Origin: an uncultured Clostridia bacterium
GTDB taxonomy: Bacteria; Bacillota; Clostridia; TANB77; CAG-508
Assembly: GCA_947623945.1 (NCBI GenBank)
Contig: CANQHU010000011.1
Coordinates: forward strand, 1-46,244
Length of the DNA stretch: 46,244 nt
Direction: 5' to 3'
How positions within the stretch are numbered: position 1 is the first letter of the stretch; every line of letters begins with the position of its first letter. Both the position numbers and the translations under genes were made by a program. Of this stretch, positions 30,499 to 40,479 are shown piece after piece. The notes under the pieces are model-generated. The model saw nothing but the letters and a program-made list of their open reading frames with translations, did not search any database and was not told where the DNA came from.

Positions 30499-32286
30499 AT
30501 GAAAGGTTTTATGCAATGGTTTAAATCTAGTAACAAAATGAAAAGATGGATATTTTTAATCTTAATAGGAATTATTTTAGCATGTTATGGATTTGCAGAA
30601 ATATTAGTAATGAAAGAAATTTCATTCCAAGAAGTTGGAAAAGTTGTAGTTATATTTGTATTAGGATTTATTTCCATCATATTAGGATTAGTCTTTTTAA
30701 ACAAAAGAACATTAGAAGTATTAATTGAAGCAACAGATAACCGTATGGAAAACAAAAAAAATATCAACATGAAATCACTTATTTTTGATAAAACTGTTTA
30801 TGACCAAGGACCAAACATTGTTGTAATTGGTGGAGGAACAGGAATAAATACAGTGCTTTCAGGACTAAAAAATTATACAAATAACTTAACAGCAATAGTA
30901 ACAATTTCAGATTACGGAGAAGAAAGTGATTCAAGAAGAGAATTAGAATTGTTGCCATTAGAAGATGCAAAAGATAGTATTATTGCCTTAAGTAGCAAGC
31001 AAGATCAAGTAAAAAAACTATTTAATTATAAATTTACAAACGGAAAATTAAGAGGATTAAAATTTTCTGATATTTATTTTTCAGCAATGAATGGAGTAAC
31101 AAACAATTTTACAGATTCAATTAGAAAAAGTAACGAAGTTATTAATATGGTAGGAAAAGTTATTCCAGTTACATTGGATGAAATGAATATTGTTGCAGAA
31201 CTTGCCAATGGATACATTGTAGAAGAAAAAGCAAGAATTCCAGAAGTAGTATCAGAAAAACTAACAAAAATCAATCGTATAATGTTAAACCCATCAAACT
31301 GCAGACCAGCAGAAGGAGTAATAGAAGCAATTAAAAATGCAGATTGTATAATTATAGGACCAGGAAGTTTATACACAAATGTTATACCAAACTTATTAGT
31401 AAATGGTGTAGCAAAAGCAATTAAAGAAAGCGTAGCAATAAAAGTATATATAAGTAACATTATGACAGACCCAGGACAAACTGATGACTACAGCGTATCA
31501 GACCACTTAAATGCAATTATTGAACATTGTGGAAATGGCATGATAGACTATTGTATTTATGATACAGGAGAAGTAGTACCAGAATTTATAAAAAAATATA
31601 ATATGGAAGGACAAGACTTAGTAGAACAAAACATAGATAAAGTAAAAGGAATTAAATTTTTACAAAGAAACTTATCTGTTATATTAGACGGACATATCAG
31701 ACACGACCCTAATTTAGTAGCATCTTCTATTATAGAATTAATTTGTGATGACTTAAAATATCAAGACAAACAAAATGATCCTCAATATTTAATGTTAAGC
31801 AACAAACTAAAACAAGAAAAAAGAATTGAAAAAATTAAAAAAGCAATGGCAAAAAAAGCAAAAAAACCACAAAAAGAAAATCCAAATAAATTTAAAAGCA
31901 AAAGTAAATTTAGCAATAAATATAGTGATAGAATAAACTCTATACGTCAAGCAGATGAAAAAGCCAAACTAAAATCACAAAAAGAGCAAGAAAGAAGACA
32001 AAAAAGAATACAAGAAAAAAGACGTAGAATGGAAATAGAAAAAAGAAAACAGTTAGAAATAGAAAAAAGACGTAGAATGATGGAAATAGAAAGAAGAAGG
32101 TTGCAAGAGCAAGAAGAAAGCCAAAATATTAGAACTAAAAAACCACCAACAACCACAAAAACAGCAACAACAACATCTGCTAACAAAAAAACAACAACCA
32201 AAAAGAAAACAGAAACTACAAAAAGTAGTACAAAACCAAAAAGTGCAAGAGGATTAAAAAGAGGAACAAAAAATAAAGAAGAATAG
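30499..32286 (+). CDS. yvcK: YvcK/CofD-like protein with membrane anchor and basic tail
   Basis: 595 aa. YvcK-type regulators link cell wall synthesis and central carbon flux. Two hydrophobic helices (about 15-38 and 45-70) precede the CofD-like core VVIGGGTGINTVLSGLKNYT, where the usual ADDGGSSG loop is replaced by TISDYGEESDSRRE. The core continues with PSNCRPAEGVIEAI and IIGPGSLYTNVIPNLL. From about 440 a Lys/Arg-rich coiled region is followed by a Thr/Lys-rich tail. Both ends are unusual compared with the roughly 320-aa Bacillus protein. It starts one base after the murB stop, so coupling is likely. Confidence 0.83.
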   Translation: MKGFMQWFKSSNKMKRWIFLILIGIILACYGFAEILVMKEISFQEVGKVVVIFVLGFISIILGLVFLNKRTLEVLIEATDNRMENKKNINMKSLIFDKTVYDQGPNIVVIGGGTGINTVLSGLKNYTNNLTAIVTISDYGEESDSRRELELLPLEDAKDSIIALSSKQDQVKKLFNYKFTNGKLRGLKFSDIYFSAMNGVTNNFTDSIRKSNEVINMVGKVIPVTLDEMNIVAELANGYIVEEKARIPEVVSEKLTKINRIMLNPSNCRPAEGVIEAIKNADCIIIGPGSLYTNVIPNLLVNGVAKAIKESVAIKVYISNIMTDPGQTDDYSVSDHLNAIIEHCGNGMIDYCIYDTGEVVPEFIKKYNMEGQDLVEQNIDKVKGIKFLQRNLSVILDGHIRHDPNLVASSIIELICDDLKYQDKQNDPQYLMLSNKLKQEKRIEKIKKAMAKKAKKPQKENPNKFKSKSKFSNKYSDRINSIRQADEKAKLKSQKEQERRQKRIQEKRRRMEIEKRKQLEIEKRRRMMEIERRRLQEQEESQNIRTKKPPTTTKTATTTSANKKTTTKKKTETTKSSTKPKSARGLKRGTKNKEE

Positions 32287-32295
32287 AGGTAAAAA

Positions 32296-34332
32296 ATGAA
32301 AATAACAAAGGAAAAGTTAAATTTAGAAGAAGGACTAAAGAAGGAATGGTTAATAACAAATGGAATAGGAGGATTTAGTTCTTCAACCATAATTGGAGCA
32401 AATACTAGAAAATATCATGGATTATTATTTGCACCATTAACACCACCGGCAAGAAGATTTTTAATCTTATCCAAATTAGATGAAAGTATAGAAATAAGAA
32501 ATAAAAAATATGATTTATATACAAATGTATGTGAATCATATATTTCTCATGGATATCAATACCAAGAAGAATTTAACAAAAGTTATGTACCAATTTTTAA
32601 ATACAAAATAGGAAAAGTTGAAATCACAAAAGTAATATGTATGGAATATAGACACAATACAGTAGGAGTTTTCTACAAAATAAAAAATGGTGGAACAAAA
32701 GCAAAAATGACATTTGCTCCAATTGTAAACTTTAGAGATTTTCATCAAATGAATAAAGACCATGAATTTAAAATAAAACAAGAAACAAACAAAACAAAAG
32801 TAAAAATGATTTTAGATGATAATCCACATACACCAATTTACATGTATCTATCAGAAGGAAAATATATAGAACATCAAAATGACACATTCCATAATATGTT
32901 CTATGTTGAAGAACAAAAAAGAGGATTTGACCCAATAGAAAATCACATAGTACCAGGTGTTTACGAAATAGAAATACCAGCAAAACAAGAAAAAGAAATA
33001 TCATTTATATGCTCTTTAGAAGAAAACATAGAGCAAAAAAGTGTAAGAAAATTTATCAATAACGAAATCATACGATTAGGCGAAATGTTTAATGAATCTT
33101 TATTGATAGACAATAGAAAAGAAAAAAAGACGCAAAAGGAAATAGACCATGATAATCTAGTAAAAACGTATTTAATGGCAACAGACAATTTTATTGTAAA
33201 TAGACCAAACTTTGGACTTCATACTGTAATTGCTGGATATCCTTGGTTTTTAGACTGGGGAAGGGATACATTAATTGCTTTTGAAGGATTATTATTAATA
33301 CCAAAAAGATTTGAAATAGCAAAAGAAGTTTTATTAACAATGATTAGAGATGTAAAATATGGTTTAATTCCAAATGGATATTCAGGATATGACAATAGAC
33401 CATTATACAATAGTGTTGATGCTTCACTTTTATTATTTGAACAAGTAAATAAATACATTAAATATACAGGAGATTTCAATTTTGTAAAAGAAAAAATATA
33501 TCCAGTAATGCAAGAAATTATTGAAAATTATTGCAATGGAATTAACATCGATAACAACAATATTTACCTAGACTCAGATGGGCTAATTGTTTCAGGAACA
33601 AAGGATACCCAAAATACATGGATGGATGCAAAAGCAAATGGAAAAGCAGTTACACCAAGAAATGGAAAAGCAGTAGAAGTAAATAGCCTATGGTATAATG
33701 CCAACAAAATTATGCAAGAATTATCAAAAAAATTCAAACATCCAATTATGACCATAAAATATAAAGAATTAGCAGAAAAATGTAAAATATCTTTTGACAA
33801 CAAATTTTACAATGAAGAAAAGAAATGTTTATATGATGTAATTGGTGATGATAAAATTAGACCAAATCAATTATTTGCATTATCTTTAAGTCATCCTGTA
33901 ATTGAGCCAAATTCAGAAATGGCAAAAGAAATAATAAAAACAGTTGAAAGCAAATTGTTAAATAGTTATGGATTAAAAACATTAGCAAAAGGCGAAGAAA
34001 ACTATGTAGAAATTTATGAAGGAAGTCCAGAAAAGAGAGATAGTAGTTATCATCAAGGAATTACATGGCCTTGGCTATTAGGTTTATATTATGATAGTTT
34101 AAAAAATTGTATGCAGTCAGTAAAAAAAGCAGAAGATAAAAAAATTTGGAAAGAAAAATTGGACAAATTTATCGAAACCACCAAGAAAACATTCCAAAAA
34201 GAAATTTATGAAAGCGGTTGTTTAGGTGGCATCTCAGAACTTTACGATTCAAAAAAACCACAACTTCCTAAAGGAGCAATTAATCAAGCATGGAGTGTAG
34301 CAGAAGTATTTAGAATTATGTTAGAAAGATAA
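32296..34332 (+). CDS. Glycogen debranching enzyme (amylo-alpha-1,6-glucosidase type)
   Basis: 678 aa, full length. N-terminal GDE domain (EWLITNGIGGFSSSTIIGAN, TRKYHGLLFAPL) and C-terminal (alpha/alpha)6 barrel with YPWFLDWGRDTLIAFEGLLL, SGYDNRPLYNSVDASLLLFE and TWMDAKANGKAVTPRNGKAV, the conserved substrate and acid-base region. Removes alpha-1,6 branches of glycogen in the cytoplasm. No other glycogen genes are in the window. Confidence 0.9.
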   Translation: MKITKEKLNLEEGLKKEWLITNGIGGFSSSTIIGANTRKYHGLLFAPLTPPARRFLILSKLDESIEIRNKKYDLYTNVCESYISHGYQYQEEFNKSYVPIFKYKIGKVEITKVICMEYRHNTVGVFYKIKNGGTKAKMTFAPIVNFRDFHQMNKDHEFKIKQETNKTKVKMILDDNPHTPIYMYLSEGKYIEHQNDTFHNMFYVEEQKRGFDPIENHIVPGVYEIEIPAKQEKEISFICSLEENIEQKSVRKFINNEIIRLGEMFNESLLIDNRKEKKTQKEIDHDNLVKTYLMATDNFIVNRPNFGLHTVIAGYPWFLDWGRDTLIAFEGLLLIPKRFEIAKEVLLTMIRDVKYGLIPNGYSGYDNRPLYNSVDASLLLFEQVNKYIKYTGDFNFVKEKIYPVMQEIIENYCNGINIDNNNIYLDSDGLIVSGTKDTQNTWMDAKANGKAVTPRNGKAVEVNSLWYNANKIMQELSKKFKHPIMTIKYKELAEKCKISFDNKFYNEEKKCLYDVIGDDKIRPNQLFALSLSHPVIEPNSEMAKEIIKTVESKLLNSYGLKTLAKGEENYVEIYEGSPEKRDSSYHQGITWPWLLGLYYDSLKNCMQSVKKAEDKKIWKEKLDKFIETTKKTFQKEIYESGCLGGISELYDSKKPQLPKGAINQAWSVAEVFRIMLER

Positions 34333-34347
34333 AACTAGGAGAAAAAT

Positions 34348-35347
34348 ATGTTATCAGTAGAAAAATTAGAAAGTATATATCTTTTATATGGAGAAGAATT
34401 ATTCCTGTTAGAATCTTCGTTAAAAAAAATAAAAAACACATTTGGAGAAATAGTAAAAGGAATCAACTTTATAACAATAGATGACACAAACTGTAATGAA
34501 TTAATTGCAAATATAGAAACACCTAGTTTTGGGTATGAAAAAAAATTAATTATCGCTAGAAATACAGGTTTATTCAAAAAAGAAGGAAAAAGGAAAAATG
34601 CTGAAATATCAAATCTAAAAGAAAAAATAAATAATTATATAAAACAAAATATAGATATTATAAAAGAATCTGTAATACTAGTATTTGTAGAAGAAGAAGT
34701 AGATACAAAGCAAGAATTATATAAAACAATAGACGAACTTGGCACGATATGCAAATTTGATTATCAAAAACCAGCACAAATAGCAAGCAGATTAAAAGCA
34801 ATTTGTAATGCATATAAAGTGCAAATAAATGATAATACAGTAAAATATTTTATTGAATGTTCACGGAACTAACATGCAAGACTTAATTAATGAAATTAGA
34901 AAATTAATTGAATATGTAGGACCAAATGGCACAATTCAAAAAGAAGATATAGACAAATTAACAATAAAAAAATTAGAAAGTATAATTTTTGATTTAACAG
35001 ATTCGTTAGGAAAAAAAGAAATAGCAAAGGCATTAGAAGTATTAAAAAACTTGATATATGCAAAAGAGCCAATTCAAAAAATTCTAATAACATTATATAA
35101 CCATTTTAAAAAATTGTATTTTGTAAAACTTTCATTGAAGTATGGAAAAGATATTATAAGCAGTTTAGACTTAAAACCAAACCAAACTTTTTTAGTAAGC
35201 AAATATAAAATGCAATCAAGTTATTTTCAAGAATCAGAATTAAAACAAATTTTACAAGATTTAAGAAATTTAGATTATAATTATAAAAATGGATTAATTG
35301 ATTTACAAATTGGATTAGAAACAATTCTTTGTAAACATTGTTCATAA
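34348..35347 (+). CDS. holA: DNA polymerase III delta subunit, one +1 CGG shift
   Basis: 332 aa when read as 34348-34863 then 34865-35347. Clamp-loader subunit that opens the beta clamp. N-terminal YLLYGEELFLLESSLKKIK, an AAA-like domain without catalysis, then NMQDLINEIRKLIEYVG and a C-terminal collar with LKNLIYAKEPIQKIL. The break is CGG 34864-34866 (TCA CGG A); the +1 frame gives ECSGTNMQDLINEIRKL, with the glycine conserved in the family. The zero frame ends three codons after the site. Essential-type gene. Confidence 0.9.
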
Positions 35348-35417
35348 AATGTATAATAAAACCAAATATTGATAAAAATAACGTTAAGAAAATTTTTATT
35401 AATAGGTGGTTTTTATT

Positions 35418-36128
35418 ATGTTTAAAAACAAAAATTATATTAGTATATTAGCAATTATAACAATATTATTAACTCTTACTATGGTAATTGCAACACTTTT
35501 TCAAGAAAATACAATTGAAACATTATCAAAATATGGTTCAAGAGGAAGTGAAGTAACACAAATTCAGACAAAATTAAAAAGATGGGGATATTACAATGGA
35601 AGCATAGATGGAATTTATGGAAGTAAAACATTAGAAGCGGTAAGATATTTTCAAAGAAAAAATGGATTAACAGTAGATGGAATAGCAGGACCTGCAACTT
35701 TAAGAGCAATGGGAATTTATAATTCTAGCAGTTCTTCTAGTTCTAGTAATTCAAATAGTACAAGTAGTTCTAGTAACTCAAGTAACGTAAATTTATTAGC
35801 AAAATTAATTTATGCAGAATCAAGAGGAGAGCCATACACAGGGCAAGTAGCGGTAGGAGCAGTAGTTATGAACAGAGTAAAAAGCAGTTCTTTTCCAAAT
35901 ACAATATCAGGAGTAGTATATCAATCAGGAGCCTTTGATGCAGTAAGAGATGGACAAATAAACTTAACACCAGATGCCAATGCTAAAAAAGCAGCACAAG
36001 ATGCATTAAATGGATGGGATCCAAGTTATGGAGCAATTTATTATTTTAATCCTGCAACAGCCACTAATAAATGGATTTGGTCAAGGCCAATGACTATTAC
36101 CATTGGAAAGCATAGATTTTGCAAATAG
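35418..36128 (+). CDS. sleB: Spore cortex-lytic enzyme SleB-like
   Basis: 236 aa from ATG 35418, after AGGTGG. A signal/anchor helix (about 8-28) is followed by a peptidoglycan-binding repeat (GSRGSEVTQIQTKLKRWGYY, DGIYGSKTLEAVRYFQ), a Ser/Asn-rich linker (about 100-125) and the SleB hydrolase domain (LLAKLIYAESRGEPYTGQVA with the catalytic Glu, VGAVVMNRVKSSSFP). Degrades cortex during germination. Confidence 0.9.
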   Translation: MFKNKNYISILAIITILLTLTMVIATLFQENTIETLSKYGSRGSEVTQIQTKLKRWGYYNGSIDGIYGSKTLEAVRYFQRKNGLTVDGIAGPATLRAMGIYNSSSSSSSSNSNSTSSSSNSSNVNLLAKLIYAESRGEPYTGQVAVGAVVMNRVKSSSFPNTISGVVYQSGAFDAVRDGQINLTPDANAKKAAQDALNGWDPSYGAIYYFNPATATNKWIWSRPMTITIGKHRFCK

Positions 36129-36130
36129 CC

Positions 36131-36159
36131 TTGACAAAGTAGCCTCAAATTGATAATAT
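36131..36159 (+). promoter_or_regulatory. Promoter for yqeG-prepilin peptidase operon
   Basis: TTGACA (36131-36136), 17-nt spacer, TAATAT (36154-36159), 32 nt before the yqeG start. Confidence 0.6.
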
Positions 36160-36190
36160 ATAAATGATTATTTATCATTTGGAGGAAAAC

Positions 36191-36692
36191 ATGATACTAT
36201 ATCCAAAAGCATATCTTGAAAGAGTAGAACAAATAACAATAGAATTTTTGCAAAAAAATCAAATAAAAGCATTAATTTTAGATGTAGACAATACTTTAAT
36301 AGATTATAATCGAAAACTATCAGAAGAAGTAGTACAATGGGCAAAAAAATTAAAACAGCAAGGAATAAAATTATATATTTTATCTAATACAAACCATAAA
36401 GAAAAAGTAGAAGAAGTAGCAAAAGCCTTGGATATAGAGTATCAAAATTTAGCCAAAAAACCATTTAAATCAGGATTTTTAAAAGTAGAAAAAATTTTAG
36501 GAGAAAAACCAGAAAACATAGGAGTTGTAGGAGATCAAATCTTTACAGATGTAATTCGGAGGAAACCGTGCTAAAATGTTTACTATTTTAGTTGATCCAA
36601 TAGACTCAAAAGATTTCTGGTACACAGCATGGAAAAGACCTTTAGAAAACAAAATAAAAGAAAAATATAGGAGAAACAAAAAATGTATATAA
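36191..36692 (+). CDS. yqeG: YqeG-type HAD phosphatase, one +1 CGG shift
   Basis: 166 aa when read as 36191-36556 then 36558-36692. HAD subfamily IIIA phosphatase; substrate debated. Start ATG 36191 after TGGAGG (an upstream in-frame ATG lies before the ribosome site). Nucleophile motif ALILDVDNTLIDY, motif II LYILSNTNHKEKV, Lys in NLAKKPFKSGF and the last motif VGDQIFTDVIGGNRAKMFTI. The break at CGG 36557-36559 (ATT CGG A) falls in the GDQ..TDVIGGN motif, and the +1 frame restores the Gly-Gly-Asn. The zero frame stops four codons later. It overlaps the prepilin peptidase by 10 nt. Confidence 0.92.
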
Positions 36693-37440
36693 ATGACGTA
36701 CACATTGCATATTATGTAGCAGCACTAATAGTAGGAATGATAGTAGGGCAAATGGTAGATTGGGCAAATAAAAGATTACCAGAATACCAAAAAGTAATTT
36801 CAAAAGATATAATTCATGAATATAGGTTAAATTTTAAACCAAATTATATATTAATGTTAGTCACATCAGTAATTTATATTGGACTAATATATGTATTTGG
36901 AATAAAAGAAACATTTATTGCAAACTTAGACTTAATCAAATTTTTAATATTAACACCAATGTTATTATCAGTATTTGTAATAGATTTTAAATTACAAATT
37001 ATCCCAAACAGACTAAATTTAACGATATTCGAAATTGGATTTGTTTTTGCATTTTTATATGGATTATCTAGTGTAGCAATAACAATTAATATGTTACTTG
37101 GAATGCTTGCTCGGTGGAGGAATTTTCTTACTTATAACATTACTAGGTGGCATATTTTATGGAAAAGAGGCAATGGGATTTGGTGATGTAAAATTAATGG
37201 GAGCACTTCGGATTATTTTTTGGATTATCTAATATTATTATAATAACATTACTATCTTTTCTAATTGGAGCAATCCTTAGCATCTTATTACTTGCAACAA
37301 AAATTAAAAAATCAGATGAATACATACCATTTGGACCATTTATAGTAATTGCATCATTTATTAGTATGTACATACCATTTGAACAAATAAAAATTATATT
37401 ATTAGAAATCTTTACATTAGGAATGTATAATGGAGGTTAA
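36683..37440 (+). CDS. Prepilin peptidase (type IV), two +1 CGG shifts
   Basis: 251 aa when read as 36683-37111, 37113-37208, 37210-37440. Membrane aspartyl protease that removes prepilin leaders. The first catalytic Asp is in FVIDFKLQIIPNRLNL and the second in the signature GFGDVKLMGALG. The N-terminal GQMVDWANKRLPEYQ replaces the usual cytoplasmic zinc domain, so the CxxC pairs are missing. Breaks: CGG 37112 (GCT CGG T, giving AGGGIFLL) and CGG 37209 (CTT CGG A, giving LGLFFG). The second site is one codon past the GxGD motif. It could process the pilin-like leader of the protein encoded at 43882. Confidence 0.88.
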
Positions 37441-37442
37441 AT

Positions 37443-38501
37443 ATGAATGCTAAGTTACAATGGTTAAGAAATAAAATGTCAAGTTTAGATATGCAAGGAC
37501 TAATTATAAACAATCCAATTAACATACGTTATTTAACAAACATAGATGCAGAAGGAATTTTACTTTTAACAAGGAAAGAAAATATATACATAACAGACAG
37601 TAGATACATAGAACAAGTACATAGCACAGTAACTTTATTTGATGAAATTATTGTATATGACGCGCATGATGTATCAAAAGATGACTATGAAAATTTCTTT
37701 ATGTTCTGTGAAAATGTTGGTTTTGAGGAACATTATATTTCTTATGCAAAATATAAAGAATATATTAGAAAATTTAAAATAAACAATTTTGTAGAAACAG
37801 AATACATTATAGAAAAACAAAGAATGATAAAAGATGAAGAAGAACTAAAAAACTTAGAAAAAGCATGTGAAATAACAGACAATTGTTTTAAATATATTTT
37901 ATCTTACATTAAACCAGGTATGACAGAAAAGCAAATAGCAAATGAAATAGAAGAATACTATAAAACAAGAACAGATGGATTAGCCTTTGAAACCATTGTA
38001 CTATCTGGAGAAAACACTTCAAAACCACATGGAATACCATCAAATAGAAAAATACAAAAAAAAGATATAATTACAATAGACATGGGATGTAAAGTAAATG
38101 GATACTGTTCAGACATGACAAGAACATTTTTTGTAGGAAGTGTGCCAGAAGAAATAAAACCAGTCTATGACTTAGTATTAAAAAATCAAATTCAAACAAA
38201 TGAACAATACAAAGATGGTGCAAATACAAGATTACTTACAAAAATGGTAGAAAACGATTTTAAATTATATGGATATGACTTAATACATAGTTTAGGTCAT
38301 GGAGTAGGAATGGAAATTCATGAAGCACCATATGTTAGTTATCAATCAGACACACAATTAAAAGAAAACATGGTAGTTACAAACGAACCAGGAATTTATA
38401 TACCAGGAAAATTCGGAGTAAGAATAGAAGACACAGTTCAAATTACAAAATTTGGTTGCATAAGTTTAACAAAATCAGAGAAAAATTATATTATAATATA
38501 A
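37443..38501 (+). CDS. M24 Xaa-Pro aminopeptidase
   Basis: 352 aa. Removes N-terminal residues before proline. N-terminal creatinase-like domain (IRYLTNIDAEGILLLT), then the pita-bread domain with all metal ligands: Asp in ITIDMGCKVNGYCSDMTRTF (two), His in LGHGVGMEIHEAP, Glu in VVTNEPGIYI and Glu in GVRIEDTVQI. It precedes efp, as in many Firmicutes. Start follows TGGAGG. Confidence 0.92.
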   Translation: MNAKLQWLRNKMSSLDMQGLIINNPINIRYLTNIDAEGILLLTRKENIYITDSRYIEQVHSTVTLFDEIIVYDAHDVSKDDYENFFMFCENVGFEEHYISYAKYKEYIRKFKINNFVETEYIIEKQRMIKDEEELKNLEKACEITDNCFKYILSYIKPGMTEKQIANEIEEYYKTRTDGLAFETIVLSGENTSKPHGIPSNRKIQKKDIITIDMGCKVNGYCSDMTRTFFVGSVPEEIKPVYDLVLKNQIQTNEQYKDGANTRLLTKMVENDFKLYGYDLIHSLGHGVGMEIHEAPYVSYQSDTQLKENMVVTNEPGIYIPGKFGVRIEDTVQITKFGCISLTKSEKNYIII

Positions 38502-38516
38502 GACATCAATAAATAC

Positions 38517-38545
38517 TTGATTTTTCTGGAAAAATGTAGTAAAAT
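38517..38545 (+). promoter_or_regulatory. Promoter for efp, twin of the murB promoter
   Basis: TTGATT (38517-38522), 17-nt spacer, TAAAAT (38540-38545). The stretch TTTTTCTGGAAAAA repeats the pattern at the murB promoter. Confidence 0.65.
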
Positions 38546-38582
38546 AAATATATTGTATGAAAATAAGAAAGGAGAAATAAAC

Positions 38583-39149
38583 ATGGCATCAGTATACTCA
38601 GCAGGAGATTTTAGAAACGGAACAACATTTGAAATGGAAGGAGCTGTATATAGAGTCGTAGAATTCCAACATGTAAAACCAGGAAAGGGTTCAGCATTTG
38701 TAAGAACAAAACTAAAAAACGTAATAACAGGAGCAACATTAGAAAAAACATTCAATCCATCAGATAAATATCCAGCAGCAGAAATTGAGAAAAAAGTTAT
38801 GCAATATTTATATAGTGATGGTGGACTATATTATTTTATGGATAATGAAACATATGATCAAATTCCATTAAATGAAGACCAATTAGGAGATTGCCTAAAA
38901 TATTTAAAAGAAAACATGGAAGTTACAATACTTTCATACAAAGGAAATACATTTGCAGTAGAACCACCAACATTTGTAGAATTAGAAGTTACATATACAG
39001 AACCAGGATTTAGTGGAAACACTACAACAACTTCAGGAAAACCAGCAAAATTAGAAACTGGTTTAGAAATACAAGTTCCATTATTCGTAAACATCGGAGA
39101 CATCTTAAAAATAGACACAAGAACTTGTGAATATATGGAAAGATTATAA
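38583..39149 (+). CDS. efp: Elongation factor P
   Basis: 188 aa from ATG 38583, behind AAAGGAG; longer frames start in the promoter. Relieves ribosome stalling at polyproline. Domain 1 has the modification loop [14 protein letters not shown] with Lys35 at its tip; later [18 protein letters not shown] and the C-terminal [34 protein letters not shown]. Of interest since this organism seems to need unusual decoding, but EF-P itself looks ordinary. Confidence 0.95.
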   Translation: MASVYSAGDFRNGTTFEMEGAVYRVVEFQHVKPGKGSAFVRTKLKNVITGATLEKTFNPSDKYPAAEIEKKVMQYLYSDGGLYYFMDNETYDQIPLNEDQLGDCLKYLKENMEVTILSYKGNTFAVEPPTFVELEVTYTEPGFSGNTTTTSGKPAKLETGLEIQVPLFVNIGDILKIDTRTCEYMERL

Positions 39150-39166
39150 GAAAGGTGAAAAACAAA

Positions 39167-39640
39167 ATGGGAATATTAAAAAACGAATATAAAAGTTTTT
39201 TAGATGACATAGAAAAAAATATGAAAGACAAAGAAGACTTACAATATGTAAAGCAAAGATTTGCAAGTTTTTTAGACATTGTTTTAGACCAAATGGATTA
39301 CATTATGGACTACAAACAAGATGAAATTGCAAAATTAGAAAACACTCAGAAAAGACTAACTTCTCAAATAAACCAAATGCAACAAGTAATTGATAATATT
39401 GAAAAAGACATTTACTCAGAAGATGGATTCGACTTTGAAATAGTTTGCCCATACTGTAATTATGAATTTATCATTGATGTAGACGAAAATAAAACAGAAG
39501 TAAAATGTCCAGAATGTGAAAATATTATCGAATTAGATTGGTCAGGCGATGTAAACGAAGAAGAACAAAATCAAGGTGGATGCCAAGGAGGCAATTGCCA
39601 TGGATGCAATGGTTGCAGTGATGAAGATGATGATATGTAA
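39167..39640 (+). CDS. Zinc-ribbon coiled-coil protein of the efp neighbourhood
   Basis: 157 aa from ATG 39167 (the in-frame GTG at 39155 is within the AAGGTG ribosome site). N-terminal helical, probably coiled-coil half (to about 85), then a zinc ribbon CPYCNYEF and CPECENII spaced about 20 residues apart, then an acidic Gly/Cys/His tail (GGCQGGNCHGCNGCSDEDDD) that might bind further metal. Similar genes follow efp in clostridia; function unknown. Confidence 0.7.
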   Translation: MGILKNEYKSFLDDIEKNMKDKEDLQYVKQRFASFLDIVLDQMDYIMDYKQDEIAKLENTQKRLTSQINQMQQVIDNIEKDIYSEDGFDFEIVCPYCNYEFIIDVDENKTEVKCPECENIIELDWSGDVNEEEQNQGGCQGGNCHGCNGCSDEDDDM

Positions 39641-39648
39641 ATATATAT

Positions 39649-39681
39649 AAAAATCCTTTAAAAATAATTTAAAGGATTTTT
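39649..39681. terminator. Bidirectional terminator, inside the end of the M23 gene
   Basis: Perfect 14-bp stem AAAAATCCTTTAAA (39649-39662) / TTTAAAGGATTTTT (39668-39681) with 5-nt loop. It serves the efp operon and, on the minus strand, covers the last codons of the M23 peptidase. Confidence 0.85.
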
Positions 39682-40240
39682 ATATTCTCCATTTAATCTT
39701 ATACCTAAATGAAGATGTGAACCAGTTGTTGCACCGATTTGTAGGATTACCATTTGAATCTTTATAAGGATTTCCTTTTACTCCATAAACATTTTTAGGA
39801 CCAACAAAACCAATTACTTGCCCTTGCTTTACTAAATCACCAACCTCTACAATAAAATTAGGATCACAATGACAATAACTTATTTTATAATCATCAAAAG
39901 AAAGAGTAATAGTATAACCACCACCACCTAAAAATTCTCTAAAAGTAATTTCTCCATCATGTATTGCAATAAATTTTGTGCCTTGTGGAGCGGGAATATC
40001 AATTCCAGCATGGGAAGACGAAGCACCACTAGTTGGAGAATTACGTTTTCCAAAATAAGAACTAATTTTAGTATAACCAGGAAGAGGCCAGACAAAGCCA
40101 TTTGGATTAAAGTCTAAAATTTCATTGTTTTGATTTGAATAAGAAAAGTCTTTAGAACTGAAAATTGGTATAAAAAATATGATGATAAAAAGTGTTATTG
40201 TTAATAATAACAAATAGAAAATTTTTAAATTTTTAAAAAT
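39658..40240 (-). CDS. M23 metallopeptidase, one +1 CGG shift and probable ATT start
   Basis: 193 aa when read as 40240-39737 then 39735-39658. Membrane-anchored LytM/SpoIIQ-like endopeptidase. One N-terminal helix, then SSYFGKRNSPTSG, the zinc motif SSHAGIDIPAPQGT and GDLVKQGQVIGFVGP. The last zinc motif is only found after a +1 shift at CGG 39736-39734 (AAT CGG T): NGATTGSHLHLGIRLNG, with the HLH ligand. The zero frame reads through with no family match. The start is chosen as ATT 40240: GAGGTGA is 5-8 nt before it, while the only upstream start (GTG 40291) lies inside the promoter. If non-ATG initiation is not used, the start is unknown. Confidence 0.87.
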
Positions 40241-40281
40241 GAAAATCACCTCGTGCTTTATAATGAAATTAATGCAATAGA

Positions 40282-40310
40282 ATTCTAGCACATATAATTA
40301 ATGTTGTCAA
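40282..40310 (-). promoter_or_regulatory. Promoter for the M23 gene
   Basis: On the minus strand TTGACA (40310-40305), 17-nt spacer, TAGAAT (40287-40282). It faces away from the small-RNA promoter at 40331. Confidence 0.75.
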
Positions 40311-40330
40311 CATGAATTTTTCTATAATGT

Positions 40331-40359
40331 TTGACAAATTTATGATACTATAGTATAAT
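40331..40359 (+). promoter_or_regulatory. Strong promoter for the candidate antitoxin RNA
   Basis: TTGACA (40331-40336), 17-nt spacer, TATAAT (40354-40359): a full match to the sigma-A consensus with no coding gene behind it. Confidence 0.85.
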
Positions 40360-40365
40360 AATAGC

Positions 40366-40466
40366 AGAATAGAAACAGAGATATATCTATTCAATAGGTT
40401 AGTGTTCAATAATAGAAAAATGAACAAATAAAAAGAGTAGGAAGCCTCAATTCCTACTCTTTTACT
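40366..40466 (+). ncRNA. Candidate type I antitoxin small RNA
   Basis: About 100 nt from the consensus promoter to the bidirectional terminator. It contains two blocks that repeat in the opposing toxin locus: GGTTAGTGTTCA (40397-40408; 11 of 12 bases as at 40545-40556) and 21 nt at 40410-40430 (as at 40581-40602 except one A). As the toxin is read from the other strand, these blocks can pair with the toxin start codon region and with its 5' end. No ORF with a ribosome site is present. This is the geometry of RNA II of the pAD1 par locus. Confidence 0.75.
40431..40463. terminator. Shared bidirectional terminator of toxin and antitoxin
   Basis: Perfect 13-bp stem AAAAGAGTAGGAA (40431-40443) / TTCCTACTCTTTT (40451-40463), loop GCCTCAA. 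Both convergent transcripts end here, so they overlap only in this hairpin. Confidence 0.85.
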
Positions 40467-40479
40467 ATGTACTTTCGTA

